DNA from: Allorhizobium ampelinum S4
Lineage (GTDB): Bacteria; Pseudomonadota; Alphaproteobacteria; Rhizobiales; Rhizobiaceae
Direction: 5' to 3'
Assembly (NCBI RefSeq): GCF_000016285.1
Contig: NC_011988.1
Span: 186,001 to 250,000, forward strand
Length of the DNA: 64,000 nucleotides
Shown: piece after piece, positions 30,095-37,659 of the stretch
Numbering within the stretch: the stretch's first letter is position 1
Layout: every line of letters starts with the position of its first letter
Notes under the pieces: generated by a model
Told to the model about the DNA's origin: nothing
The model's input: only the letters and a program-made list of their open reading frames with translations
The model's database searches: none
Position numbers and translations under genes: made by a program

Positions 30095-31585
30095 TTATGA
30101 GGTCGTCGTTGTCGCCCGATCGGGCAGGGCGTCACCTGAGGGTTGATGGAGCACCCATGGTTTCGGGTATCTCGGCAGCATGGCGGCGAGAATGACCGCG
30201 ACCAGGGCGATTGCAGTTAGCATCAGCAGTGGACCGACGTAGCTGCCCGAACTTGTCTTGACCACACTGACGAGGAATGGGGCCAGTGCCAGGGCCGGGG
30301 AGGTGATTGCGAGGCTGAGACCTTGCAAGGCGGCGAAGGACTTCAGTCCGAAATACCTGGCGATCAATGTCGGACCGAGAGTGGATTCTGCGCCGGTTGC
30401 GAAACCGAGAAGCGCCATGGAAAGGTAGAGAAGCGCAGGATTGCCGCTGTTGACAAGGGCAAGTGCCAGACCGATCGGCACTGTCGCCAGGAGAACCGCG
30501 ACCACCCATGGATGGTTTGCCCGATCCAGAACTGCTCCGGCGGCGAGCAAACCGATAACCGATGTACTGAAGCATAAGGACAGCGCGAGAGACACGGTCG
30601 CCGGATCGATGCCGGTCTGGCCATAGAAGTCCACTGCGTTCTGGCGCATGGCAATCGGCCCGGCGGCGGCGAATGCGATGAACAACGTGATCGAGATCCA
30701 GGCGCGCGTCGGAATTGCCTCCTTGAACGGGACGCCGGGCAGATTGACATCCACGGTCTTCGGCACTTCCGCAGTCGTACTCACCTTCGGTTCGGAGATA
30801 AGCCAAAAGGCAGCGGGGATCCCGATGACGGCGATCGCGATTGCGATCACGTAATAGGCGCCATTCCAGCCAAGCCCGGCATATATTCCGGGGTCGATGG
30901 CCGCAACCACCGCGGCGGATTTGGATGGGGCTTCAGTACTCATGCCCGGCATCATTGGTAGTGACACCGGCGCATTGCCGTTTACGAGCCATTGGAACAG
31001 GGGAGAAAAAATTGCGCTGAACAGACTGGATGCGACCCCGATAAGACCGAAACCGACGCCCCGATGCTTGGGGAACCACTCGGAAATCACCTTGAACGCT
31101 ATACCCAAACTGGACCCGAATCCAAAAATCGACGCGAGAACGAGAAGTATTCCCATCAGCCAGAGCTTGCCGGCAGCAAGTGGTATGATCGCCGTGACAA
31201 GTGCATAGAGGATGATCCCGGGAAGAGCGACGCGTCGGGCACCCAACCGATCGACCCATTGTCCGGCGAAAGGCAGGACGAGCGGACCGATAATCAGCGG
31301 CAAAGCGACAAACATCAGCATAGCTTCCGGCAGCGGTGTCCCGGTTTTCATCGCGAAGGCGGGCACCACGAACGGAGTGAGTGCCGAGAGGCCAGCCGGC
31401 CCCATGGCCACAAGAAGAAGACTGCCGGCAAGTGCGGCCTTGGCCCGGCTGGGGGCCTTTACGAAGTCGGCGATATACTGTTTCCAGCTGACTTTCGGCG
31501 GAGCGCCATCGCGCGCCGGCATTGTTCCACTTGAATAGGGCGTAGTGGGAATCCCCTTCGCCATAGATAGATCCGTTTGAGACAT
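30095..31585 (-). CDS. MFS transporter
   Basis: A 496-residue, 12-helix transporter. Visible are the helix 2-3 loop WVDRLGARRVALPG, the helix 5 region ISEWFPKHRGVGFGL and a long periplasmic insert rich in Pro/Met between helices 5 and 7 (SLPMMPGMSTEAPSKS). The layout resembles oxalate/formate or monocarboxylate-type MFS proteins. It is read leftward ahead of nothing else and lies 86 bases after the leftward DszC-like gene, so the two are probably cotranscribed. Likely import of the compound attacked by the nearby flavin oxygenases. Confidence 0.9.
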   Translation of the reverse strand: MSQTDLSMAKGIPTTPYSSGTMPARDGAPPKVSWKQYIADFVKAPSRAKAALAGSLLLVAMGPAGLSALTPFVVPAFAMKTGTPLPEAMLMFVALPLIIGPLVLPFAGQWVDRLGARRVALPGIILYALVTAIIPLAAGKLWLMGILLVLASIFGFGSSLGIAFKVISEWFPKHRGVGFGLIGVASSLFSAIFSPLFQWLVNGNAPVSLPMMPGMSTEAPSKSAAVVAAIDPGIYAGLGWNGAYYVIAIAIAVIGIPAAFWLISEPKVSTTAEVPKTVDVNLPGVPFKEAIPTRAWISITLFIAFAAAGPIAMRQNAVDFYGQTGIDPATVSLALSLCFSTSVIGLLAAGAVLDRANHPWVVAVLLATVPIGLALALVNSGNPALLYLSMALLGFATGAESTLGPTLIARYFGLKSFAALQGLSLAITSPALALAPFLVSVVKTSSGSYVGPLLMLTAIALVAVILAAMLPRYPKPWVLHQPSGDALPDRATTTTS

Positions 31586-31670
31586 CGGAACTCCTTGAAC
31601 TCAGTGAAGGCGGACGCCGACGGTGATGACCGCGCTATCCGAAATTGATGATGGCGACCCTCAGGGAGGC

Positions 31671-33116
31671 TTAACCTCGCACGGGTGTCATACCTGGTGG
31701 GGGCGCCATACCTGGTGGTGGGGCCATGCCTGCTGGAGGTGTCATGCCCGGAGGAGGCATATGCGATGGACCCTTACCAGCAGGAGGTGAGCCCGGAGGA
31801 GGTGAACTCAGGGCGGCAATCATCGGGAAAGGTTCGAGACCGAACATGTCGCGTCCGTTGATTTCTGCCATTGGATCGATCCGGAAGGCACCATGCGTCG
31901 CCAGCACATGGATATCGCGCAAGGCGCGTTGCAACGGATTGCTGAGGACGACAGCCGAAGACCCAAGTGCAAGCAAGAGGCCATCGACCACGCGCAGGCA
32001 TTCGTGGATCTGGTGGACGAGGTCCATGGTGATCTCGGGTTCGTTCCAGGGGAAGAAGTCTTCACCTGCAATCGCACGCCGGTCGATTTCGTCGGCGTGG
32101 CGCCAGAGCACGGCGTTCGCCCCATTGATGACGGCCCGCGCTTTACCGGCAACCATTTGGATCGAGGCCATTTCCGACATCGTCTTATAGGGAAGGTTGA
32201 AGGGCGGTCGCTTCTTTGCCTGTTCGAGGAAAGAGTCGAGGGCGCCTTGCGCGATACCGACTGCAAGGGCCGCAAAGGTGCATGTCATGGCGACCATACC
32301 GCCAATCGGGCTGTGCTTGAAAGCCAGTCCAGAATATTTGCCCTTCAATGAGTCCATTATCCGCGGCAGGTCATTGGTGTGTACGACGCGGTAGTCGGGA
32401 ACAAAAATCTCCTGGTCGGCCCGGACGCTGTTTGAATTTGTCGCTTGCAGGCCCATCACATGCCAGTCATCGACGATTTCATATTGATCGCGTGACAGGA
32501 TACCCATGGCGCGCAACCGTGCGCCGCTTGCCGGGTCGTCATATTCGAAACCGACTGCTCCCCAGGCAGCATGTTTGCAACCACTGCCGAAGGACCATTT
32601 GCCCTTCACCATGTAGCCTCCGTCGACCTTGCGGCCATCGCCAACCTTTGGCGCAAAGACGGTGGCACCAAACATGATTGGCCCAACCCAGTCCTGGATG
32701 CCGGCGAAGACTTCGTCGCGAGCCTTTGGATCGAAGCCCAGAGCGTTTCTGGCTGCGCTCGAGACGATCACCAGCCAACCGGCGGAAGCATCGCCCTGGC
32801 CGAGCGCTTTGACGATTTCCGCAGCATCGCGTGCGCCCAGTGCATAGCCTCCAAGCTCGACCGGGATGGTGATCTTGAAGGCACCAGAGCGATCGACGGC
32901 CGCTAGCGTCGCTGGCGCAAGCGCGCCGAGCTGTTCGCTCTCAGCCGCATGTTTGCGCAACAGCGGCAGCATATCGAGGATGTCGTCGCGTATCCGACGC
33001 CCAACGTCGCTGAGATACGGCGAGTCCGGGAACTTCGGCTGGTGAGGAGGGCCGCCTGCCTGCGGTGGAAACTCCGGAGGAAGACCCCCTACAGGTGGTT
33101 TGTTTTGCAAGGTCAT
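31671..33116 (-). CDS. Acyl-CoA-dehydrogenase-like flavin monooxygenase (DszC/HsaA type) with Pro/Gly/Met tail
   Basis: About 481 residues. The central 370 residues have the acyl-CoA dehydrogenase fold as used by DszC, SfnB and HsaA-type monooxygenases: FKITIPVELGGYALGARDAAE, GQGDASAGWLVIVSSAARN, KWSFGSGCKHAAWG, DDWHVMGLQATNSN and a late NPLQRALRDIHVLATHG. These proteins bind reduced flavin from a separate reductase. The start at 33116 has GGAG 7 bases upstream. Odd are the proline-rich N-terminus (PPVGGLPPEFPPQAGGPP) and a C-terminal tail of about four hexapeptide repeats of the form xPPPGM. It likely acts with the reductase at 29324. The substrate is unknown. Confidence 0.85.
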   Translation of the reverse strand: MTLQNKPPVGGLPPEFPPQAGGPPHQPKFPDSPYLSDVGRRIRDDILDMLPLLRKHAAESEQLGALAPATLAAVDRSGAFKITIPVELGGYALGARDAAEIVKALGQGDASAGWLVIVSSAARNALGFDPKARDEVFAGIQDWVGPIMFGATVFAPKVGDGRKVDGGYMVKGKWSFGSGCKHAAWGAVGFEYDDPASGARLRAMGILSRDQYEIVDDWHVMGLQATNSNSVRADQEIFVPDYRVVHTNDLPRIMDSLKGKYSGLAFKHSPIGGMVAMTCTFAALAVGIAQGALDSFLEQAKKRPPFNLPYKTMSEMASIQMVAGKARAVINGANAVLWRHADEIDRRAIAGEDFFPWNEPEITMDLVHQIHECLRVVDGLLLALGSSAVVLSNPLQRALRDIHVLATHGAFRIDPMAEINGRDMFGLEPFPMIAALSSPPPGSPPAGKGPSHMPPPGMTPPAGMAPPPGMAPPPGMTPVRG

Positions 33117-33305
33117 CGGTTGCTCCACTTTACGAGTGTCTGTCAAGTTCATATTGAACCGAACAAACTCTCGGTTCTCTTGTTTTCGTTTGTCTTTTCG
33201 GAAAAATCGGGTTTCACTTTTCCTAAGGCAAACTCTCATCGGCGATGTCTGCGACCCCCGGTAAAAGGCGTCCCTAGATCCCGGCTGCGATCGGTTTCGA
33301 CATTC

Positions 33306-33827
33306 TCAATTCCCCATCGGGTTTTGACCGGGGGCGACCTTGCGGAAGGTGCTCCAATGTTCCGCAATCTTGCCGTTATGGACACGGAAGACAGTCAGGA
33401 TGTTCCACTCGTAAACCGCACCCGGCACGACCGGATCCGGCGCGAGTTCGCGCATCATGAGGCAACCGACCTCGCCGTCGAGAATGACGCTGACCACGGG
33501 TGGCGGAGTCGAGCCGGCTATCGGCACCAGTCGGAACTGCTCGATGAGTTTTTCACGGCCATGGCCGAATGCATTCGGGTCGTGCTGGATGTAGTCCTCG
33601 GCGATGTACTTCGTCATCACCTCAACGACCCGCTCTTTCACGACATTGTCGCGGACGATCCGGGAAAGATCGGCTTCAAACTCGATCAGCAAGCGCTTGA
33701 TCGCTGTGCGCTCTGGCGATGGATCCGCCGCGACCGCGGCTTTGAACTCTTCGTTGTCAAGCCAGTTCGTGTAGATAGCAGGATCGCTGATCTCAGCGAT
33801 GCCGTTGACAATTGTGAATCCGCTCAC
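33306..33827 (-). CDS. NTF2-like / SnoaL-like protein
   Basis: About 173 residues. The C-terminal two-thirds resemble the NTF2/SnoaL alpha+beta cone: MTKYIAEDYIQHDPNAFGHGREKLIEQF, SVILDGEVGCLMMRE and YEWNILTVFRVHNGKIAEHWSTFRKV. Related proteins are ester-cyclase-like or act as small isomerases or hydrolases. GTG at 33827 is preferred: AAGGA lies about 9 bases upstream, and the longer frame to 33983 codes Arg-rich sequence unlike the family. It is the gene next to the DszC-like enzyme and downstream of a consensus leftward promoter at 34138-34166. Confidence 0.8.
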   Translation of the reverse strand: MSGFTIVNGIAEISDPAIYTNWLDNEEFKAAVAADPSPERTAIKRLLIEFEADLSRIVRDNVVKERVVEVMTKYIAEDYIQHDPNAFGHGREKLIEQFRLVPIAGSTPPPVVSVILDGEVGCLMMRELAPDPVVPGAVYEWNILTVFRVHNGKIAEHWSTFRKVAPGQNPMGN

Positions 33828-33945
33828 TGTCTTGGGTCCTTTATTTCTGGTATTGTAAGGCGCTAAAGCGCAATGACGACATCTAAGTCGGCGCACAAAT
33901 CCGCTCACCGTGACACGGCGTCGGCATAGTGGGTCATGATTTGTC

Positions 33946-34074
33946 CTAGGCTTTTCGCGGACGTCGCGATTCAATCCGGTCAATTATATTGACTGGCATT
34001 TCAGCTGAAGGGCATCGCCGGACAACGCACGGCTTACCAAGCATAGGGCGCATATTGCGCGACTGTGTGGACAT
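33946..34074 (-). CDS. Possible small leader ORF with a strong ribosome site
   Basis: A 42-codon frame (MSTQSRNMRPMLGKPCVVRR...) begins 8 bases after an excellent AAAGGAGGAG ribosome site and ends with TAG at 33946-33948, 119 bases before the NTF2-like start. It lies downstream of the leftward promoter at 34138-34166, so it would be the first frame on that mRNA. No family is recognised. It may be a regulatory leader peptide, the degraded start of a gene, or a small protein. The ribosome site makes translation likely. Confidence 0.45.
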   Translation of the reverse strand: MSTQSRNMRPMLGKPCVVRRCPSAEMPVNIIDRIESRRPRKA

Positions 34075-34113
34075 TTGAACTCCTCCTTTGATTGATCGCA
34101 CCCAAAGGCGCTT

Positions 34114-34166
34114 TTTAGATCAATCCCTCCGAAACTGATCTAAACGGTACAGTACAGAAATGTCAA
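34114..34166 (-). promoter_or_regulatory. Consensus promoter overlapped by an inverted-repeat operator
   Basis: On the minus strand TTGACA (34166-34161), a 17-base spacer and TTAGAT (34143-34138) form a near-consensus sigma-70 promoter. An inverted repeat TTTAGATCA (34114-34122) / TGATCTAAA (34136-34144) covers the -10 and start site. A regulator binding there, perhaps the TetR or AraC protein of this cluster, would block the leader ORF, NTF2-like, DszC-like and MFS genes. A second small palindrome GTAC-A-GTAC lies in the spacer (34147-34155). Confidence 0.7.
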
Positions 34167-34316
34167 GCGCTTTTTGCCGGCGTTGGCCCTCGTGAAAACA
34201 GCGCCGTGCCGAGCGTTTACTGGTGAGGCTATGGGCGCGCCGACATAGACATTGTCCACCTTTTGGTGTTCGTCAGTTTGCTGTCAAAACACAGAAGGGT
34301 CGACCTATTCCAGATC

Positions 34317-34940
34317 TTATAGCTGTTCGAATTGGCTGAACCGGCCACGAATAAGACGTCGATAATCATCAATGATCACGGCGCCTTTTTCTTCACTCTC
34401 ATGCAAAGCCAAACGAATTGCAGCGCTGGCGAGCTGGAACAGCAAATAGACGGCGCGCGCATATTCCTGCCTGCAACTTTCCGCCAGAAAGACCTGTGTG
34501 CTCCGACTGAACTGATCGGCTTGCCTATGGGTTTCCTCGATATCGAGATCATGAAGCGCTTTGTCGGCATGAATGGCATCCAGCAGGTCCTGCACGGCTG
34601 GATCGCCCCGAAGGCGGTTATAGTAAAAATCAACGATCATTTCGGCAGCATCCCCAATACCAGACGCATCCTTGATATCCTGAAGAGCCGTATCGATGAC
34701 TTCGCGCGTTCCCTTTGAATATCGCTCGAAAAGCGTCGCGATGACTGCGGTTCTGTTTGGAAAGTAATGATAGACCGTCGCCAGAGACATGTCGCTTGCG
34801 GTGGCAATGCCGCGCATGGTGACAGCAGCGCTGCCTTTTTGACCAATGAGCTGCATTGCTGCCGAAAGGATATCGTCAATACGGTCTCTGCTGCGCTCCT
34901 GGCGGGGCTGCCTCCGCAATGCCTTTTGGTCGCTCGTCAT
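34317..34940 (-). CDS. TetR family transcriptional regulator
   Basis: A 207-residue regulator with an N-terminal TetR helix-turn-helix (ILSAAMQLIGQKGSAAVTMRGIATASDMSLATVYHYFPNR) and a helical ligand domain with LLFQLASAAIRLALHE near the end. It is divergent from the lactone oxidase at 35145. Two palindromes in the shared region (34963-34972 and 34994-35006) are likely operators for autoregulation and control of the oxidase/DSD1 pair. The inducer is unknown. Confidence 0.9.
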   Translation of the reverse strand: MTSDQKALRRQPRQERSRDRIDDILSAAMQLIGQKGSAAVTMRGIATASDMSLATVYHYFPNRTAVIATLFERYSKGTREVIDTALQDIKDASGIGDAAEMIVDFYYNRLRGDPAVQDLLDAIHADKALHDLDIEETHRQADQFSRSTQVFLAESCRQEYARAVYLLFQLASAAIRLALHESEEKGAVIIDDYRRLIRGRFSQFEQL

Positions 34941-34962
34941 AGCGTGCTCCGCTTTCGAGTTG

Positions 34963-35006
34963 ACAAATTTGTGACATACGCCAAAGTAAAAATTGACACA
35001 GTGTCA
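34963..35006. promoter_or_regulatory. TetR operator candidates in a divergent promoter
   Basis: A perfect palindrome TGACAC-A-GTGTCA (34994-35006) overlaps a rightward TTGACA (34993-34998), and a second palindrome ACAAATTTGT (34963-34972) lies near the TetR start codon. The rightward -10 is weak (around 35016-35021, AATTAC). The arrangement fits TetR repression of both directions. Confidence 0.55.
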
Positions 35007-35144
35007 GCTTTTCTCAATTACCATAATAAATGGCATGCCGATGCATAGCGAGAAAGCGAAAATGATTGGAGTTGCATGACTATGGCCTCAAGGCTTGCCT
35101 GTCGGCGTGGCCAAAGAGGACTCTTATAAACAGGGGAGGTTACG

Positions 35145-36434
35145 ATGATTCCAGGCGACAATCTGTCTTGGAGTAATTGGTCGGGCAGCGTGGAGACCAA
35201 ACTGAAAGCAATTCTTCGTCCCAGGACCAAGGAAGAGCTACAGGACGTGATCCGATCAGCGCCGGGACCGCTAAGGCTCGTTGGCTCGGGCCATTCATTT
35301 ACGCCGCTTGTCTCGACCCCTGGAACAATTGTCGATCTGTCGGCTCTATCCGGTTTGATCGATTATGACAGTGATGCTCTGACAGCAACGATTGCAGCGG
35401 GTACCAAGCTGAGCGATCTGACGGAATTGCTCGCCGGGATCGGCCAAGCACTGCCCAACATGGGCGATATCGACAAACAGTCTGTCGCTGGCGCCCTCGG
35501 TACGGCAACGCATGGCTCGGGCCTTGGCCTGGGGGCTTATCACACCCTGCTGAAAGGCATGCAGTTCATCGATGGTCGCGGCACGCACCGGGAATTTACA
35601 GCCGGACGTGATGACGAGATGATCCATGCGACCGGCGTGACGCTTGGTAGTTTCGGAGCCTTGACTGCCGTTACCTTTCAGAATGTCCCGGCTTATAATC
35701 TACGCCGCAAGCGGACAATGCTGTCGATTGGTAATACGCTTGAAAACTTCGAAACCCTGATGTCAGCCCATCGATCGGCGGAGATTTTCTTTGTTCCCTT
35801 TGCCAATCATGCGCTTTTTCAGACACTGGATATCACTGACGAAACGGGTGATTTTCAAGTGACCTCGGAGGACGAAGACGGTCTTGCGACGCTGAAGAAA
35901 CTCAGAACCTTTCTGCGGTGGTTTCCCGGCTTGCGGCGCAAATTGATCGGCAATGCCATGGCGAAGCTGTCTGACGAGGAAGCCGTGGGTGAATGGATGA
36001 AGGTCTATGTCACCGACCGCCAGACCAAGTTCAATGAAATGGAATATCATCTGCCGTTTGAAGAGGGAGCCGGAGCTCTGGCGGAGATCATCGAACTGAT
36101 TGAGAAGCGCTTTCCGGAAATCTACTTTCCCATTGAAGTCCGCAGTGTCAAAGGGGACGAATTCTGGCTCAGTCCCTTCTACAAGCGTGACACGTGTTCC
36201 ATAGCCATTCATCACGGCATCGGTGAAAATCCGGCAGCGTTCTTCCTTGCTGCGGAGGCTGTGTTCCGCAAGCGGGGTGGGCGACCGCATTGGGGTAAAT
36301 TGCATAACCTCAGGGCTGCCGATCTGGTCGGCATCTATCCGCGATTTAAGGATGCAATGGAGATCAGATCAGAAATAGATCCCGAAAATCGCTTTATCTC
36401 GCCTTACATGGCGACGCTGCTTGGGGTTCGATAA
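35145..36434 (+). CDS. Sugar-1,4-lactone oxidase (D-arabinono/L-gulonolactone oxidase family)
   Basis: A 429-residue FAD-dependent oxidase. The N-terminal PCMH FAD domain has LRLVGSGHSFTPL, where His50 is the expected flavin-linking residue, then IAAGTKLSDL and GALGTATHGSGLGLGAYH. The C-terminal ALO domain ends with GGRPHWGKLHNL, the family's HWGK signature. It oxidises an aldonolactone at C2 or, in some members, dehydrogenates it. Its stop overlaps the ATG of the next gene (TAATG), so the two are coupled. A similar pairing of lactone oxidase and DSD1-like protein occurs, as I recall, in mycobacteria. Control by the divergent TetR regulator is likely. Confidence 0.9.
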   Translation: MIPGDNLSWSNWSGSVETKLKAILRPRTKEELQDVIRSAPGPLRLVGSGHSFTPLVSTPGTIVDLSALSGLIDYDSDALTATIAAGTKLSDLTELLAGIGQALPNMGDIDKQSVAGALGTATHGSGLGLGAYHTLLKGMQFIDGRGTHREFTAGRDDEMIHATGVTLGSFGALTAVTFQNVPAYNLRRKRTMLSIGNTLENFETLMSAHRSAEIFFVPFANHALFQTLDITDETGDFQVTSEDEDGLATLKKLRTFLRWFPGLRRKLIGNAMAKLSDEEAVGEWMKVYVTDRQTKFNEMEYHLPFEEGAGALAEIIELIEKRFPEIYFPIEVRSVKGDEFWLSPFYKRDTCSIAIHHGIGENPAAFFLAAEAVFRKRGGRPHWGKLHNLRAADLVGIYPRFKDAMEIRSEIDPENRFISPYMATLLGVR

Positions 36435-37600
36435 TGGTTGATGCCGATTATTTTCGGATGCTCTCCGAAGCGCTTTCTCAAGCCGAATTGTTTCGTCCTG
36501 TGCTTGTTGTCGACCGAGATCGGCTTGATGCAAATATTGCCACGATTGCGGGCGGTCTCGCGCCGGGTCTTGGCTTACGGGTCGTTGATAAATCTCTGTC
36601 ATCAATCCCATTGCTCGAGCGCATTCTGACACAAGCCGGAACGATGAGCCTCATGAGCTTCCATCTGCCGATGACCTGTGCCGTATTGGAAGCCTTCCCG
36701 AAGGCAGAAATTCTTTACGGCAAACCGCTCCCTACAAGAGCGCTTGCGGCATGGATGCGGCTCGCTTCTCCGCATCTGGTCGAGGATCTTCTGCGACGCA
36801 CGGTGTTTCTGATCGATAGCCCGGACCGGCTCGACCAATATGCGGCACTGGCGCGCGAAGCTGGACAAACAATCAGAATAGCTTTTGAGACGGATACCGG
36901 CATGCATCGCGGTGGGTTCGAAACGCCAGATGCGCTGGCTGCCATCTGCGCACGTGCCATTCAGCAAAAGGAGTTGAGAATAGAGGGTCTTGTCGGCTAT
37001 GAGGCGCATATCCCGGAGGTTGCTCGTCTCATCGGAGGCGCTGCGGAAAGGGAGAAAGTCATATCCCGCGTCAAGGCATTTGTTTCGGTATTTCCGCATG
37101 GCACGTGCGCCATCGCCAATACGGGCGGCAGTAAAACTGCGCTTTCCTATCATGATGCCGGTGCCGCGAATGAAGTTTCCGTGGGCTCGGCTTTCCTGAA
37201 GCCGACGGATTTCGATATGCCGTCTCTTGAGGCTGTGCAGCCTGCCGTCTTTATTGCCACGCCTGTGTTGAAAGTGGAGGAGGTTCGCCTGCCGGGGCCT
37301 CCGTTGCTGACAAGTCTAATGCAGGCTATCGGCCTTTTCCCGCGCAAGGGGTGTTTTCTCTATGGCGGCAAGTGGATGGCCAAACCGGTTTTTCCCAAAG
37401 GCATGCGGGAAAACAAGATCTGGGGGCTTTCATCCAATCAGCAAATGATGGCTCTGCCTTACGAAAGCACCTTGAAACCTGATGATTTTGCTTTCTTTCG
37501 CCCGACGCAGAGCGAGGCGGTGCTGCAACATTTCGATGGAATTCACGTTCTTTCCAAAGGCCGGATTATCGAAACCTGGCCCACTCTTCCGCCGGGTTGA
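36434..37600 (+). CDS. DSD1 / alanine-racemase-fold PLP protein
   Basis: A 388-residue fold-type III PLP enzyme related to D-threonine aldolase and D-serine dehydratase. The PLP lysine is probably in LRVVDKSLSSIPLL, and the barrel strands IRIAFETDTGMHRGGF, LRIEGLVGYEAHIP and CAIANTGGS are recognisable. The C-terminal His-x-Cys metal motif of classical members is not seen; the equivalent region reads FRPTQSEAVLQHFDGIHV, so the lyase activity may differ. It is translationally coupled to the lactone oxidase by start-stop overlap, which suggests that the two products work on one metabolite or form a complex. Confidence 0.82.
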   Translation: MVDADYFRMLSEALSQAELFRPVLVVDRDRLDANIATIAGGLAPGLGLRVVDKSLSSIPLLERILTQAGTMSLMSFHLPMTCAVLEAFPKAEILYGKPLPTRALAAWMRLASPHLVEDLLRRTVFLIDSPDRLDQYAALAREAGQTIRIAFETDTGMHRGGFETPDALAAICARAIQQKELRIEGLVGYEAHIPEVARLIGGAAEREKVISRVKAFVSVFPHGTCAIANTGGSKTALSYHDAGAANEVSVGSAFLKPTDFDMPSLEAVQPAVFIATPVLKVEEVRLPGPPLLTSLMQAIGLFPRKGCFLYGGKWMAKPVFPKGMRENKIWGLSSNQQMMALPYESTLKPDDFAFFRPTQSEAVLQHFDGIHVLSKGRIIETWPTLPPG

Positions 37601-37659
37601 CGGAAGAGGTTTGTGATCCTTTTAGACTTGGGTTTTATTCCAAGCGACCATTGACATGC

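Noticed and set aside
33828..33983. Longer N-terminus of the NTF2-like protein
   Set aside because: The added 52 residues are Arg/Cys-rich and not family-like, while GTG 33827 has a plausible ribosome site.
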